DNA of 64,000 nt from Dehalococcoidia bacterium (GCA_021295965.1 JAGWBI010000004.1:33831-97830), one strand, 5' to 3'. Counted from the stretch's first letter, positions 1 to 9,903 are shown. Notes: a model not told the origin generated them from the letters alone. Program-made: numbers and translations.

Positions 1-79
1 TTCGTTTGAACACCCCGTACGGACCGTTGAGAAAGCCGGTGTTCGCGAGACGAATGCGAGCCACAAATATCCTGCCCGG

Positions 80-1363
80 CTAAAGGTCGCCCGCCAGTTG
101 GTTGATCACCAACCCGGTGGGTAATTTGGGATAAAAGAACGTCGATTTGGGCGGGAGACGGTTGCCGGCGCTGACGATTTGCCGGAAGGGTTCCAGTGGG
201 AATGGCTTGAGGAAAATAGCCGCCTGCTTTTCGCCGGCGGCGACGCCCTGCGCGATGGCGTCGTGGTCGGGGCTGTAGTCGACGTGCCGGACCAAGGCTT
301 CGCCCAAAACCGGCGACAGTACGCGCTCCTGCAACAGCCAAGCCTCCGAAACGGCCAATGAACCCCAAGAACCCCAATCTACCCCCGAGCGCAACGTGTG
401 GATGGTGGGAGGGGCGTCCGCCCAAAAAACGGCGAAACAGTGGCCGCCGGCGCCGATTCTGGTGACCTCTCCCACTGCGGCCGCCGGGGTGATGTCAGGG
501 TTCATGGGTCGGGTATCAAATGTGTCCTCCATCTTGAGACGGACTGCGGACAATTGTTCCGGGGATAGCCCCTGGAGCACCCGGTGATAAGGCAGCAGCA
601 GGAGTCCAGGATCGTCAAACTCGATGAGGGTCATCATGACGTAGTTGGCAGCGGCCTGCAGGTCTGACTGAGCGCCGGCGGATTGACTGCGTCGGTAGCG
701 CAGCGCGGCTTCGTAGCGGTGGTGCCCGTCGGCCAGGAACACGGGTCGGTTGGCAAAGGCATCGTTGATTTCGGCCTGGACAGCGGGGTCAACGATGCGC
801 CACAGCCGGGCGTGGCCGCCGGCTGGAGTTTCGGCGGCAGCGTCCGGAGGATTGGAACTGATGCCATCAAAAATGTTTCGCAAGGCGCCTTCCGAATCAC
901 GATACAGCGACATTATCGGGCTGAATTGAGCCTGGCAGGCATCGAGCAACGCCACCCGGTCCAAGACAGCCGGTTCCCTGGTGAACTCGTGGGGGAAAAC
1001 GGCCCTAGCGTCGTAATCCTCAACCAACACGTCGGCAAACAAACCCAGGTGTTGGTAATGCCGTCCTCCGAAATCATAGGTGTGGCTCATCAGGTAGAAG
1101 GAGGGATTTTCGTCCCTGGTGAGAATGCCATCGACGAGCCAACCGCTGAATAATGCTGCCGCCTGTCGGTAACCGGTTTGGGGGTCAACCGGGTCGGGTT
1201 GCTCGCCACCTTCGAGGTGCACCGCGTTGTACGGACTGCGCTGCTGCAGGTCCGCCTTGAGATCGGGCCCGATCATGTCGTACGGCGGGCAGATTACCGA
1301 GGACAGGCTGCCCACGGAATTGGGGTCGAAACGGCAGCCGCGGAAGGGTTTGATGGTGGCCAT
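80..1363 (-). CDS. DUF1015 family protein
   Basis: 427 aa ORF; N-terminus 'IKPFRGCRFDPNSVGSLSSVICPPYDMI' and 'FLADGHHRYEAALRYRR' are typical of DUF1015 proteins. Confidence 0.85.
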   Translation of the reverse strand: MATIKPFRGCRFDPNSVGSLSSVICPPYDMIGPDLKADLQQRSPYNAVHLEGGEQPDPVDPQTGYRQAAALFSGWLVDGILTRDENPSFYLMSHTYDFGGRHYQHLGLFADVLVEDYDARAVFPHEFTREPAVLDRVALLDACQAQFSPIMSLYRDSEGALRNIFDGISSNPPDAAAETPAGGHARLWRIVDPAVQAEINDAFANRPVFLADGHHRYEAALRYRRSQSAGAQSDLQAAANYVMMTLIEFDDPGLLLLPYHRVLQGLSPEQLSAVRLKMEDTFDTRPMNPDITPAAAVGEVTRIGAGGHCFAVFWADAPPTIHTLRSGVDWGSWGSLAVSEAWLLQERVLSPVLGEALVRHVDYSPDHDAIAQGVAAGEKQAAIFLKPFPLEPFRQIVSAGNRLPPKSTFFYPKLPTGLVINQLAGDL

Positions 1364-1448
1364 GGGTATCGGAGCTCCGGGAGGTTGGTTGGTTTCATTA
1401 TACGGCGACCCGGCGACGAATTACCGCGTCGCCCGATATCATCGCCGC

Positions 1449-2666
1449 TTATCCCAGGGTCTGGTTTACCAAAGTTAGACCGGCTCCCAGTTTGTCCCGC
1501 CAGTCGAGTTGGGGATGACGGATCGTGTTCGTGCATATCCTAAACAAACAGACTGCTTCGCGCAAAGCAAGCTCTCGCTCATTCCAGCCGAACCGTTCCA
1601 ACGCGGCGCACCGAAACAGGTCATAGTATGAGCCGCTCGCGTCTTTGCGGCGCATACGTCCCAGCGAAGACCTCCACCGCAGGTGCGCCAGGAAGTTGCC
1701 AACGTCCAGCATCGGGTCCCCCGGACCCGCTTCTTCAAAGTCCACCAAGGCCATCCTGCCGTCGGGCAAGACCAGCATCTGGTCATCATAAAAGTCGTTA
1801 TGCGCCAAGCCCGTGGGCTCCCACGATTTGACGAACGGGTCCAGCGTCTTGGTGGCCTCTTGGAGGCTCCGGAACGCCGCGTCGCCGGGGTCAACTTTGT
1901 GCCTGATTGTGCGCTTGGCCCGGCCGTATGCCGCCGACAGGTTGAATGGTTGTGGCGACCGGATTGCCGGCCCTTGTACCCATAGAGTTTCCAGTCCTTC
2001 CAACAACGGCGCCGGATCGGGCATATTTCCCCGGCGGATGTGGCGGCGCAGGTTCTTGCCGGGAATTTCCGGGGTCCAGATGACGCCGCCCTCGGCCCAA
2101 TATCCGGCAAGCCTCGGCAGAACGAAGCTCGAGCGCCCTATTGGTTGCCGGGCAGCCAGCAGAGGCTCGGCCGCGTCGAGCTGCATCACTCGCGCGTAGA
2201 ATCTGACCCGGCCCACGCTGTGGCGCAACACGGCTCTACTGCCCGGCCTGTAGCGAACCACTTCGACCAGCGCACGTCGCGACCCGACTGCCAGGACGTG
2301 TCTGTTGAGCAGCCGAAGGGCGGCCTCGGGGTGGGCCACTTCGCTTAGCCCCGGCAGTAGAGGGTCATCTGGGAAATGAAATACCGCAGCAGGTTTGCCG
2401 TGATCAATCTTGACGGTGAAGTGCTCTGTCGGGAGGTAATCGTCGGGACGCCATTCCACCTCATAGCTGATGATGGCGCTCCTGCCCTGACTGTGGCTGA
2501 ATTGGCGGATACGGATCTGGTGCGGGTCGTTCTCCGGTCTTTCAAACTGTTGACAAAAGGTTTCCCAGACCCAGTTCGCGTCGAAGAGATTGGGCAATTC
2601 GATCAAGCCCGGGTCTTCTGGAAAATCGACCTGCGGGTACAGCGGTGCGGCAGTTGGTGTGGGCAT
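1449..2666 (-). CDS. Aminoglycoside phosphotransferase/kinase-like (APH fold) protein
   Basis: 405 aa ORF; 'LAHNDFYDDQMLVLPDGRMALVDFEEAGPGDPMLDVGNFLAHL' matches the APH catalytic HxDxxxxN and DFE motifs. Confidence 0.75.
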   Translation of the reverse strand: MPTPTAAPLYPQVDFPEDPGLIELPNLFDANWVWETFCQQFERPENDPHQIRIRQFSHSQGRSAIISYEVEWRPDDYLPTEHFTVKIDHGKPAAVFHFPDDPLLPGLSEVAHPEAALRLLNRHVLAVGSRRALVEVVRYRPGSRAVLRHSVGRVRFYARVMQLDAAEPLLAARQPIGRSSFVLPRLAGYWAEGGVIWTPEIPGKNLRRHIRRGNMPDPAPLLEGLETLWVQGPAIRSPQPFNLSAAYGRAKRTIRHKVDPGDAAFRSLQEATKTLDPFVKSWEPTGLAHNDFYDDQMLVLPDGRMALVDFEEAGPGDPMLDVGNFLAHLRWRSSLGRMRRKDASGSYYDLFRCAALERFGWNERELALREAVCLFRICTNTIRHPQLDWRDKLGAGLTLVNQTLG

Positions 2667-2675
2667 CTTGATCAG

Positions 2676-4427
2676 CTAACTACTGGCTCCGCTGTCATCG
2701 CTGTCCGGAGTGTCCGGCGTTTCGGGGGTGTCCGGGGTCGGGGTGCCGGGAGTTTCAGGCGTATCGATGCCGTCGGAGTCGGTGCCGTCGTTGTCGGTGG
2801 GAGTGGGGGTGTCCACCCCATCACTGTCTGTCCCGTCGTTGTCTGTGGTGTCCAATCCGTCGTTATCCGTAGTGTCAACTCCGTCGCCATCGGTATAGGG
2901 AGTGGCAACGCCGTCGTGGTCGGTGGTGTCCACGCCATCGTTGTCGGTGTACGGAGTATCTACGCCGTCGTTATCGGTGGTGTCCGCTCCGTCGTTGTCA
3001 GTGTACGGAGTATTCACGCCATCATTGTCCGAGGTATCAACCCCGTCGTCGTCCGTGTACGGCGTGTTCACTCCGTCGTTGTCAGTGGTGTCCACCCCGT
3101 CGCCGTCGGTGTAGGGAGTATCGATGCCATCGTCGTCGGTGACAGGAGTGTCGATTCCGTCGTTATCGGTGGTATCTACGCCATCGTTGTCCGTGGCGGT
3201 GGGCGTATCAACACCATCGTTGTCCGTGGTATCGATGTTGTCGTTGTCAGTGGTGTCCACTCCATCGTCATCGGTGTGGGGAGTCGCAACGCCATCGCCG
3301 TCGGTCCCAGCGGTGTTGATTCCATCGTTGTCGGAGGTATCCACGCCGTCATTATCGGTTCGAGGGGTGTCGACGCCGTCGTCATCAGTGTCATCGGTGT
3401 TGATACCGTCATTGTCGGTCTCTGGGGTATCCACGCCGTCATTGTCGGTCGCCGGGGTACTGATGCCGTCGTTATCCGAAGTGTCGGTCCCGTCCTCATC
3501 GGTGTAGGGCGTCTCGACGCCGTCATCATCGGTAGCAGGGGTGTTGATCCCGTCGTTGTCGGTGGTGTCGATGCCGTCGTTGTCCGTGGGTGTGGGAGTA
3601 TTTATGCCGTCGCCGTCAGTGGTATCAATGTTGTCGTTATCGGTGGTGTCGATCCCGTCATCGTCGGTGTAGGGGGTGTTGATCCCATCATCGTCAGTCT
3701 CGTGGGTGTCCACACCGTCACGGTCGGTAGCAGGAGTGTTGATGCCGTCGTTATCCGAGGTATCCACGCCGTCATCGTCGGTGTAAGGAGTGTTCACGCC
3801 ATCATTGTCGGTGGTATCCACTCCGTCACCGTCGGTATAAGGCGTATCCACCCCATCGTCGTCGGTGGCTGGGGTGTCGATGCCGTCATTATCGGTGGTA
3901 TCTACGCCGTCGTTGTCGGTAGCCGTTGGGGTGTCGACACCGTCGTTGTCGGTGGTATCGATGTTGTCGTTATCGGTCGTGTCCACACCGTCATTGTCGG
4001 TGCGAGGTGTATCGGCGCCGTCGTTGTCGGTGTCGTCCGTATTTATGCCGTCGTTGTCCGTCGTATCGACACCGTCGTCGTCAGTGTAGGGAGTGTCGAT
4101 GCCGTCGTTGTCCGTGGTGTCCACTCCATCGTCATCCGTGTAAGGAGTGTCCACGCCATCGTTGTCAGTCTCGGGAGCGTCGCCGGCGCTGTCGTCCGCC
4201 TCGTCCTCTTCTTCTGCTACCGGGACGGAAACCCGAGAGACTATGGCGGCGGTTACGGTCACGTCGGAGCCCGCCGCCTTTACCGCGGAGGCTACGCCTC
4301 CCCACAACAACGACAGGGACATCAAGAGCGATACGAAGATCAAACCGATTGACGTGCTCACGGCAATCCACCCGTTAACAACGCTGCCCGTCGGCCTGCC
4401 TTCGACGGGACTGGCGATTGAGTACAC
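2676..4427 (-). CDS. Acidic Asp-repeat surface protein, N-terminal TM/signal anchor plus ~60 DxDxDG-type repeats
   Basis: 583 aa ORF; hydrophobic N-terminus 'GWIAVSTSIGLIFVSLLMSLSLLWGGVASAV' followed by (T/S)D-N/D-DG(V/I)(D/N)T(P) repeats. Confidence 0.8.
   Translation of the reverse strand: MYSIASPVEGRPTGSVVNGWIAVSTSIGLIFVSLLMSLSLLWGGVASAVKAAGSDVTVTAAIVSRVSVPVAEEEDEADDSAGDAPETDNDGVDTPYTDDDGVDTTDNDGIDTPYTDDDGVDTTDNDGINTDDTDNDGADTPRTDNDGVDTTDNDNIDTTDNDGVDTPTATDNDGVDTTDNDGIDTPATDDDGVDTPYTDGDGVDTTDNDGVNTPYTDDDGVDTSDNDGINTPATDRDGVDTHETDDDGINTPYTDDDGIDTTDNDNIDTTDGDGINTPTPTDNDGIDTTDNDGINTPATDDDGVETPYTDEDGTDTSDNDGISTPATDNDGVDTPETDNDGINTDDTDDDGVDTPRTDNDGVDTSDNDGINTAGTDGDGVATPHTDDDGVDTTDNDNIDTTDNDGVDTPTATDNDGVDTTDNDGIDTPVTDDDGIDTPYTDGDGVDTTDNDGVNTPYTDDDGVDTSDNDGVNTPYTDNDGADTTDNDGVDTPYTDNDGVDTTDHDGVATPYTDGDGVDTTDNDGLDTTDNDGTDSDGVDTPTPTDNDGTDSDGIDTPETPGTPTPDTPETPDTPDSDDSGASS
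2690..4180 (-). repeat. Coding tandem repeat (alternating 24/30 nt units) encoding TDNDGVDT / TDDDGIDTPY
   Basis: Read directly from the translation; a longer block starting DNDNIDTTDNDGVDTPTATDNDG occurs twice. Confidence 0.9.
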
Positions 4428-4521
4428 GCAAGGGAGCGCTATCTGTCTGTAAGTCTAACGATATTCGTCGCGACCATGCAACAAGTTCTGCAGAAAATGA
4501 TCACCTTCCGAGAGACGCTAA

Positions 4522-5769
4522 TCAATAAACCACCTGCTCATCCACCAATCGGGCCAGCTCATCGTCTTCGATGCCGAGCAATTCGCTGAGAATATACCTG
4601 TTGTGCTGGCCCAGGAGTGGAGCGGGAGTGCGGACGCCGCCGGGAGTGTCGCTGAAACGCCACGGCACGCCGTAGAGCATTTCGGCCCCGATATGAGGGT
4701 GGTCGATTTCGGCGTAGGTTTCGCGGGCGTTCAGGTGCGGGTCCGCGAACTGGTCAGCAATGTTCATCACTGGCATGGCGGCCACGCCGACGGCTTGCAG
4801 ACGTTCCATCACCTGCCGGGGCGTCAGCGTGCGTGTCCACGAGGAAATGATTTCGTCCAGGGCGCGGCGGTTGTCCCAACGGGACGCTGAGTTCGCGAAC
4901 CGGCGATCTTTGGATAGAACGTCGTCTTCGATGACTCCGGCAAGGGCTCCCCATTCAGCATCAGTACGCACGGCAATGGCTACCCAGGCGTCTTCGCCGG
5001 AGCATGGATAGTTGTTGTGGGGAGCGAACCCGGGATCATCGTTGCCCGGGGGCTTGGGTACGATGCCAGTCATTTGGTATTCGAGCATGGGAACGCCCAA
5101 AAGCGCGGTTGTCCCCTCCAGATGCGCCGCTTCGACGTATTGACCCGCGCCGGTGCGGTTGCGGTGCCGGAGGGCGGCTACCACCCCCAAGGCCGCGCAC
5201 AAGGCAGCCACGGTGTCGCTCCACGCGGCCTGCAATTCGCCGACCAACGGCTCGCCCTCCTCGGGCGGGTACCCAACCAGGCTCATCATGCCGGACATGG
5301 CCTGGATTATCGGGGCGTAGGCGACCATATCCCGCAGGGGTCCAGCGTCTCCAAAGGCCGGCATGGCGGCGACGATGATGTCGGGTTTGACGGCGCGAAG
5401 CGTCTCGTGATCCATGCCCAGACGTTGCAAAACGCCGGGCGAGAAATTGGACAGCACCACGTCGCTTGTCGCAGCCAGCCTCTTGAGGATGTCGCGCCCA
5501 GCGTCGGTACGCAGGTTGAGCGACACGCTCAACTTGTTGCGGTTGAGGCCGTGGAACACGGGCTGCAACTCAGGCCACAAGCCTCGGTCGCCGCCGGCGA
5601 GGTCTTCACCCACCATGGGCCGTCCCAAGCGCATACCGTCCATGCGGGCGCGGCTTTCCACCTTGATTACCTGCGCGCCCATGTCGGCGAGCAACTGTCC
5701 GGCCATTGGGCCGGCCCAGGCGCTGCCCAAGTCAACGACGCGGACGTTGTGCAACGGCGCGCGAGTCAT
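4522..5769 (-). CDS. CaiB/BaiF family III CoA-transferase
   Basis: 'VRVVDLGSAWAGPMAGQLLADMGAQVIKVES' family III N-terminus; internal start MTRAPLHN at 5769 overlaps the upstream gene's stop (ATGA). Confidence 0.9.
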   Translation of the reverse strand: MTRAPLHNVRVVDLGSAWAGPMAGQLLADMGAQVIKVESRARMDGMRLGRPMVGEDLAGGDRGLWPELQPVFHGLNRNKLSVSLNLRTDAGRDILKRLAATSDVVLSNFSPGVLQRLGMDHETLRAVKPDIIVAAMPAFGDAGPLRDMVAYAPIIQAMSGMMSLVGYPPEEGEPLVGELQAAWSDTVAALCAALGVVAALRHRNRTGAGQYVEAAHLEGTTALLGVPMLEYQMTGIVPKPPGNDDPGFAPHNNYPCSGEDAWVAIAVRTDAEWGALAGVIEDDVLSKDRRFANSASRWDNRRALDEIISSWTRTLTPRQVMERLQAVGVAAMPVMNIADQFADPHLNARETYAEIDHPHIGAEMLYGVPWRFSDTPGGVRTPAPLLGQHNRYILSELLGIEDDELARLVDEQVVY

Positions 5770-6959
5770 AGGCGGGTTTCGGTAGGAGAAGACGCCGCGC
5801 CCAGCAACTCGTCGTTGTGCTGTCCCAGCAACGGCGCCGGGCGCACGATACGACAGGGCGAGCCGTACAGTCGCACTGGCGCCCCAGGATAACGAAACGC
5901 ACCGGCTTCGGCATGGTCGTGGTCGCGGAACCACGCCCGTTCACGCAATTGCGGGGTTTCCAACATCTCGTCAACAGTGAGCACGGGGGCACACGGGATG
6001 CGGTTTTCTAGGCACAATTGCAGGATCTCGGCTTTATCGTGGTCCATGAACCAGGGCGCGATTAGATTTTCGGCCTCTTCAGGATACCGGTCGCTCATCG
6101 CCCGGCGGTCGCGATAGCGGGGATTGTCGATCCAATCCGGATCACCCAGCAGGTTCAGGAAGCGTTGGTACTGTTCCATCTGCGGCGCGTCGATGCAGAC
6201 GTATCCATCTCGGCAGGGCAGGACGCAGTTGGGAAACAGCCCGAGCCGCATTCGGTTGCCGGAGCGGGAACCGGCGACGCCCCGATATATGAACGTAGGC
6301 AGATGGTAGCCCGTGAGCAGCGTGGCGATGATCCCTGAATCGGCGACGTCGATGTACTGACCCTCCGCCGCGCCCTCCGCCGATTCTCGCGCCAGCAACC
6401 CTACCATGGCTGCAAATGCCCCTCCCAAGCCGGCCAGGTACGACGCCTGCTGACCGGGTGTGGTCAATGGTTCCCGGTGGGTATGACCGGTGCCGAAGCT
6501 CATGCCGCTCAGCGCGTTGACTTGCAAGTCGTAGCCGGCGTATTCACGGTAATCCCCGGTTCGTCCGTACGGCGAAATCGAAACGGTGATCAGGTGAGGA
6601 TGCCGCCAACGCAATTCCGCTTCCGTGATTCCGGCATCGGAAAGCCCGCCGTAGGGTTGATTCTCAACGAAAATATCCACGCTTCCCAACAGACGATGGA
6701 GCTGTTCAATGCCGGCGTCGGCTGCGGTATCCAGCATGACCCCGCGTTTCCCCAGGTTGGCGAAGAGGAACAGACCGCTCCGCTCAGGATGTGGCACATC
6801 TCCGGGGAAAGGGCCGGCGGCACGCGCGCGATCGCCCCCTGAGGACTCGACCTTTATTACGTCGGCGCCAAGTTCAGCCAGTACTTTGGCGCAGAAAGGG
6901 GCGGAAATCACTTCACCCCATTCAATCACACGGATGCCCTCCAATGGAGCGGAGGGCAT
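5766..6959 (-). CDS. CaiB/BaiF family III CoA-transferase
   Basis: 'IRVIEWGEVISAPFCAKVLAELGADVIKVES'; start MPSAPLEG at 6959. Confidence 0.9.
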   Translation of the reverse strand: MPSAPLEGIRVIEWGEVISAPFCAKVLAELGADVIKVESSGGDRARAAGPFPGDVPHPERSGLFLFANLGKRGVMLDTAADAGIEQLHRLLGSVDIFVENQPYGGLSDAGITEAELRWRHPHLITVSISPYGRTGDYREYAGYDLQVNALSGMSFGTGHTHREPLTTPGQQASYLAGLGGAFAAMVGLLARESAEGAAEGQYIDVADSGIIATLLTGYHLPTFIYRGVAGSRSGNRMRLGLFPNCVLPCRDGYVCIDAPQMEQYQRFLNLLGDPDWIDNPRYRDRRAMSDRYPEEAENLIAPWFMDHDKAEILQLCLENRIPCAPVLTVDEMLETPQLRERAWFRDHDHAEAGAFRYPGAPVRLYGSPCRIVRPAPLLGQHNDELLGAASSPTETRL

Positions 6960-7114
6960 GGTACCGGGGAGCGGCGTTGATGGCTTTGGCTGCGACACGG
7001 GCCGGGGATCTTCGGCGGATATGGTTGGGAATAGCCCGGCGGCAGTATAGAGCCGGGATCGTCGTGGGCGCAAGGCGGAGCGGGTGCGCTCATGCGTACC
7101 CACTTTGCACAACC

Positions 7115-7217
7115 TGCCATTGCGAGCGAAGGGTGGCAATCTCGACGGGGCAACGGACATCGCTACAGAAGCGAGATCGCCATCCGCCTGCGGCGGACTA
7201 CGCACCTCGCGATGACA
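7115..7217. repeat. MITE/REP-like intergenic element with terminal inverted repeats
   Basis: TGCCATTGCGAG ... CTCGCGATGACA inverted ends; resembles the element at 59623-59720; contains TCCGCC-TGC-GGCGGA at 7183-7197. Confidence 0.6.
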
Positions 7218-7266
7218 AACTAAGTACGCTTAACGGAGCGGATGCAGCGACGGGCTGCGGCGCTTG

Positions 7267-7295
7267 TTGACAATCATGTGGCCGCAGAATATTTT
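7267..7295 (+). promoter_or_regulatory. Putative sigma70-like promoter for the histidine kinase
   Basis: TTGACA, 17 nt spacer, TATTTT. Confidence 0.45.
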
Positions 7296-7367
7296 GTATC
7301 ATCAAAGACTACGTTGGCTCGCATACAAGCTTGGCACCAGGGTTAGCCGATAGGGGGACAAAAGGCA

Positions 7368-8753
7368 ATGAGCACCCAGCAAGACCTGCAGCAGGAAGTT
7401 GACCACCTCACCGCTGAGCTGGCAGAGCGCGATAAAGAGTTGGCCGCGCTGCGCGACCAGGACCATCTGGACGTGAGCGCCGATCGCCTGCCCATTATCC
7501 GCCTCGAAAACCAGGAAGTTTTCAACACCTATGCGGCGGAATCGTTCGAGGATACCTTGCGGGTCATGGCCTTTCGAGCGCGCCAAATGTTGGGGGCCCA
7601 CCAGTCGGCCATCAGTTACGTTCCCGATGGCGACTTCAAGGCGGCCGTTCATGCCGTATCTCTATCGGACAAGTACGCCCGCTATCGGGCCTACGACGTG
7701 ATGCCCACGGGAGAGGGGATTTGGGGGCTAATCGTCATGCATCACAGGCCGGTTCGGATGACCGAGGAGGCCCTCTATTCGCACCCGCAATTCAAGAATT
7801 TCAGCGGCCTCAAAACCGTCGAGGGCCTTGAACACCCTCCCATGCCGGGGTGGCTTGCGGTGCCCGTCCTGCGCAAGGGAGGCGGGCTCATCGGGGTGAT
7901 CCAGCTCAGCGATAAGTTCGAAGGAGAATTCACGGACGATGACCAAGAGCAACTGACCAAGCTGGCCACTTTGTACACGCCAATCTTTGAGCTGCAATAT
8001 GTCAACGATGGCTTGCAACGGCAAGCGGCCTCGCTGACGCAAGCCACGCTGGAATTGCAGCGTTCCAACGCCGAGCTGGAGCAGTTCGCCTACGTGGCGT
8101 CCCATGACCTCCAGGAGCCGTTGCGGATGGTGACCAGCTATCTGCAGCTCCTGGAACGACGCTACAAAGATAAGCTGGATCAAGATGCCGAAGAGTTCAT
8201 CGGGTTTGCCGTTGACGGCGCGTCCCGGATGCAGACGCTGATCCAGGATTTGTTGACCTATTCGCGCGTGGGGACCCGCGGGGCCGCCTTTGAGCCCACG
8301 GATTGCGACGAGGTGCTGAGCCGGGTATTGACGAATCTGGAGGTGGCAATCGAAGAAAGCGGGACGGAGATAACCTGCGGGACACTGCCCAACATCGCGG
8401 TTGACGCTTCCCAGTTGTCCCAATTGCTGCAGAATCTGATTGGCAACGCGATCAAGTTCAGGGGAGACAACCCCCCGCGCATCCAGATTGAAGCACAACG
8501 GCGGGACGAGGATTGGTTATTTTCAGTTAGCGACAACGGTATAGGCATTGACCCACGTCATGGCGAGCGCATATTCCAGGTGTTCCAACGTCTGCACGGG
8601 ATCGGTCGATACCAGGGTACCGGCATCGGCCTCGCGGTTTGCAAGAAAATTGCGGAACGGCACCAGGGACAGATCTGGGTAGAGTCTGAGGAAGGCGCCG
8701 GGGCGACCTTTTACTTCACTATCCCAAATCATCTCGCCGCGGTTTCCGCGTAG
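7368..8753 (+). CDS. GAF-domain sensor histidine kinase (phytochrome-type HisKA/HATPase)
   Basis: 'FAYVASHDLQEPLRMVTSYLQLLERRY' H-box; 'NLIGNAIKF', 'DNGIGIDPRHGERIFQVFQRLH', 'GTGIGLAVCKKI' ATPase boxes; N-terminal GAF. Confidence 0.9.
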   Translation: MSTQQDLQQEVDHLTAELAERDKELAALRDQDHLDVSADRLPIIRLENQEVFNTYAAESFEDTLRVMAFRARQMLGAHQSAISYVPDGDFKAAVHAVSLSDKYARYRAYDVMPTGEGIWGLIVMHHRPVRMTEEALYSHPQFKNFSGLKTVEGLEHPPMPGWLAVPVLRKGGGLIGVIQLSDKFEGEFTDDDQEQLTKLATLYTPIFELQYVNDGLQRQAASLTQATLELQRSNAELEQFAYVASHDLQEPLRMVTSYLQLLERRYKDKLDQDAEEFIGFAVDGASRMQTLIQDLLTYSRVGTRGAAFEPTDCDEVLSRVLTNLEVAIEESGTEITCGTLPNIAVDASQLSQLLQNLIGNAIKFRGDNPPRIQIEAQRRDEDWLFSVSDNGIGIDPRHGERIFQVFQRLHGIGRYQGTGIGLAVCKKIAERHQGQIWVESEEGAGATFYFTIPNHLAAVSA

Positions 8754-8848
8754 AGTCAGGTCACCAAACCGAGGGAAATTGCGCCAGCGCTCAATTGCCT
8801 GATTACATCGCAACCAAGCCTCAACAGCGCGGATCAGGAGGTGAAAAT

Positions 8849-9298
8849 ATGACGACAACACCCCCACGACGCCGGCCGGTGGAGATCCTCCTGGTCGAGG
8901 ATAACCCGGGAGACGTGCGGCTTACGCGCGAAGCTTTTGCGGACACCCGGATCACCAACAACCTGTCGGTGGTTGGAGACGGGGAAGAGGCCATGGCGTT
9001 CCTCAGGCGGGAGGGCAATTACTCCGCCGCGCCGCGTCCCGACATCATTTTGCTGGACCTCAATCTGCCCCGCAAGAGCGGGCGCGAAGTGCTGGAAGAG
9101 GTGAAAACCGATCCGAATCTGCTTGCCATACCCATTGTGGTGATGACCACCTCGGAGGCCGAAGGGGATATCCTGAATTCGTACTACCACCACGCCAACG
9201 CTTACGTCACCAAGCCGGTGGACCTGGATTGCTTCATAGACGTCGTCACCAAGATTGAGGGGTTTTGGCTCACCATCGTAAAGCTTCCGCCGGAGTGA
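8849..9298 (+). CDS. Response regulator (Rcp1-like single REC domain)
   Basis: 'EILLVEDNPGDVRLTREAF', 'DIILLDLNLPRKSGREVL', 'KPVDLDCF'; AGGAGGTG ribosome-binding site just upstream. Confidence 0.92.
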   Translation: MTTTPPRRRPVEILLVEDNPGDVRLTREAFADTRITNNLSVVGDGEEAMAFLRREGNYSAAPRPDIILLDLNLPRKSGREVLEEVKTDPNLLAIPIVVMTTSEAEGDILNSYYHHANAYVTKPVDLDCFIDVVTKIEGFWLTIVKLPPE

Positions 9299-9393
9299 GA
9301 TCACGATGACCGTCCGTTCTTACTGACCCGTTCGGCTCCGGGCGGCGTCTCCGTAGCGCAGGTTCCGAGCTACCACAAAGGAGGTAGAGTGCC

Positions 9394-9903
9394 ATGACCA
9401 CACGCTCTTCGGAAAACCCCATCGAGGTACTGCTGGTTGAGGACAACCCCGCCGACGCGAGATTGACGGAAGAGATCCTAAAAGACTCGGAGTACGCCGT
9501 GAACTTTTCGGTCGTGGAAGACGGAGAGGCTGCCATGACGTATCTCCGTCGTCAGGGCGAACATGCGTACACCGCCCGGCCGGATCTGGTCCTGTTGGAC
9601 CTGAACCTGCCCAGAAAGAGCGGTCAGGAAGTCCTGGCGGAAATGAACGAGGACTCCAATCTGAGGAACATTCCGGTGATGATCCTGACCGGAACAGCCG
9701 CGGAGCAGAGCCTGCTCTTTTCGTACAACATCCCGCCGTCGCGGTTCTGTCGCAAGCCAATCGACGTGCCTCGCTTCGACGCGGTGGTCGGTCAACTCGA
9801 CGCGCTCAGCGAACGGCCCCTGGTGATGGGAACCCCTCCGGCGGCGCGGCAGGCGGCCAGCAGCGGAGGCGGGCGCAAATGGTGGTGGCCCTTCGGGCGT
9901 TAG
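9394..9903 (+). CDS. Response regulator (Rcp1-like single REC domain)
   Basis: 'VLLVEDNPADARLTEEIL', 'DLVLLDLNLPRKSGQEVL'; AAAGGAGGT ribosome-binding site. Confidence 0.92.
   Translation: MTTRSSENPIEVLLVEDNPADARLTEEILKDSEYAVNFSVVEDGEAAMTYLRRQGEHAYTARPDLVLLDLNLPRKSGQEVLAEMNEDSNLRNIPVMILTGTAAEQSLLFSYNIPPSRFCRKPIDVPRFDAVVGQLDALSERPLVMGTPPAARQAASSGGGRKWWWPFGR

Noticed and set aside
2700-4180. Possible CRISPR-like or satellite direct repeat array
   Set aside because: Units are 24-30 nt, contiguous, without spacers, and maintain a coding frame.
2376-4352. 658 aa + strand ORF rich in VVVGG/VHAIVVG repeats
   Set aside because: Antisense of the Asp-repeat gene; repeat periodicity keeps all frames open. 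The minus-strand protein has a proper signal anchor and ends between genes.
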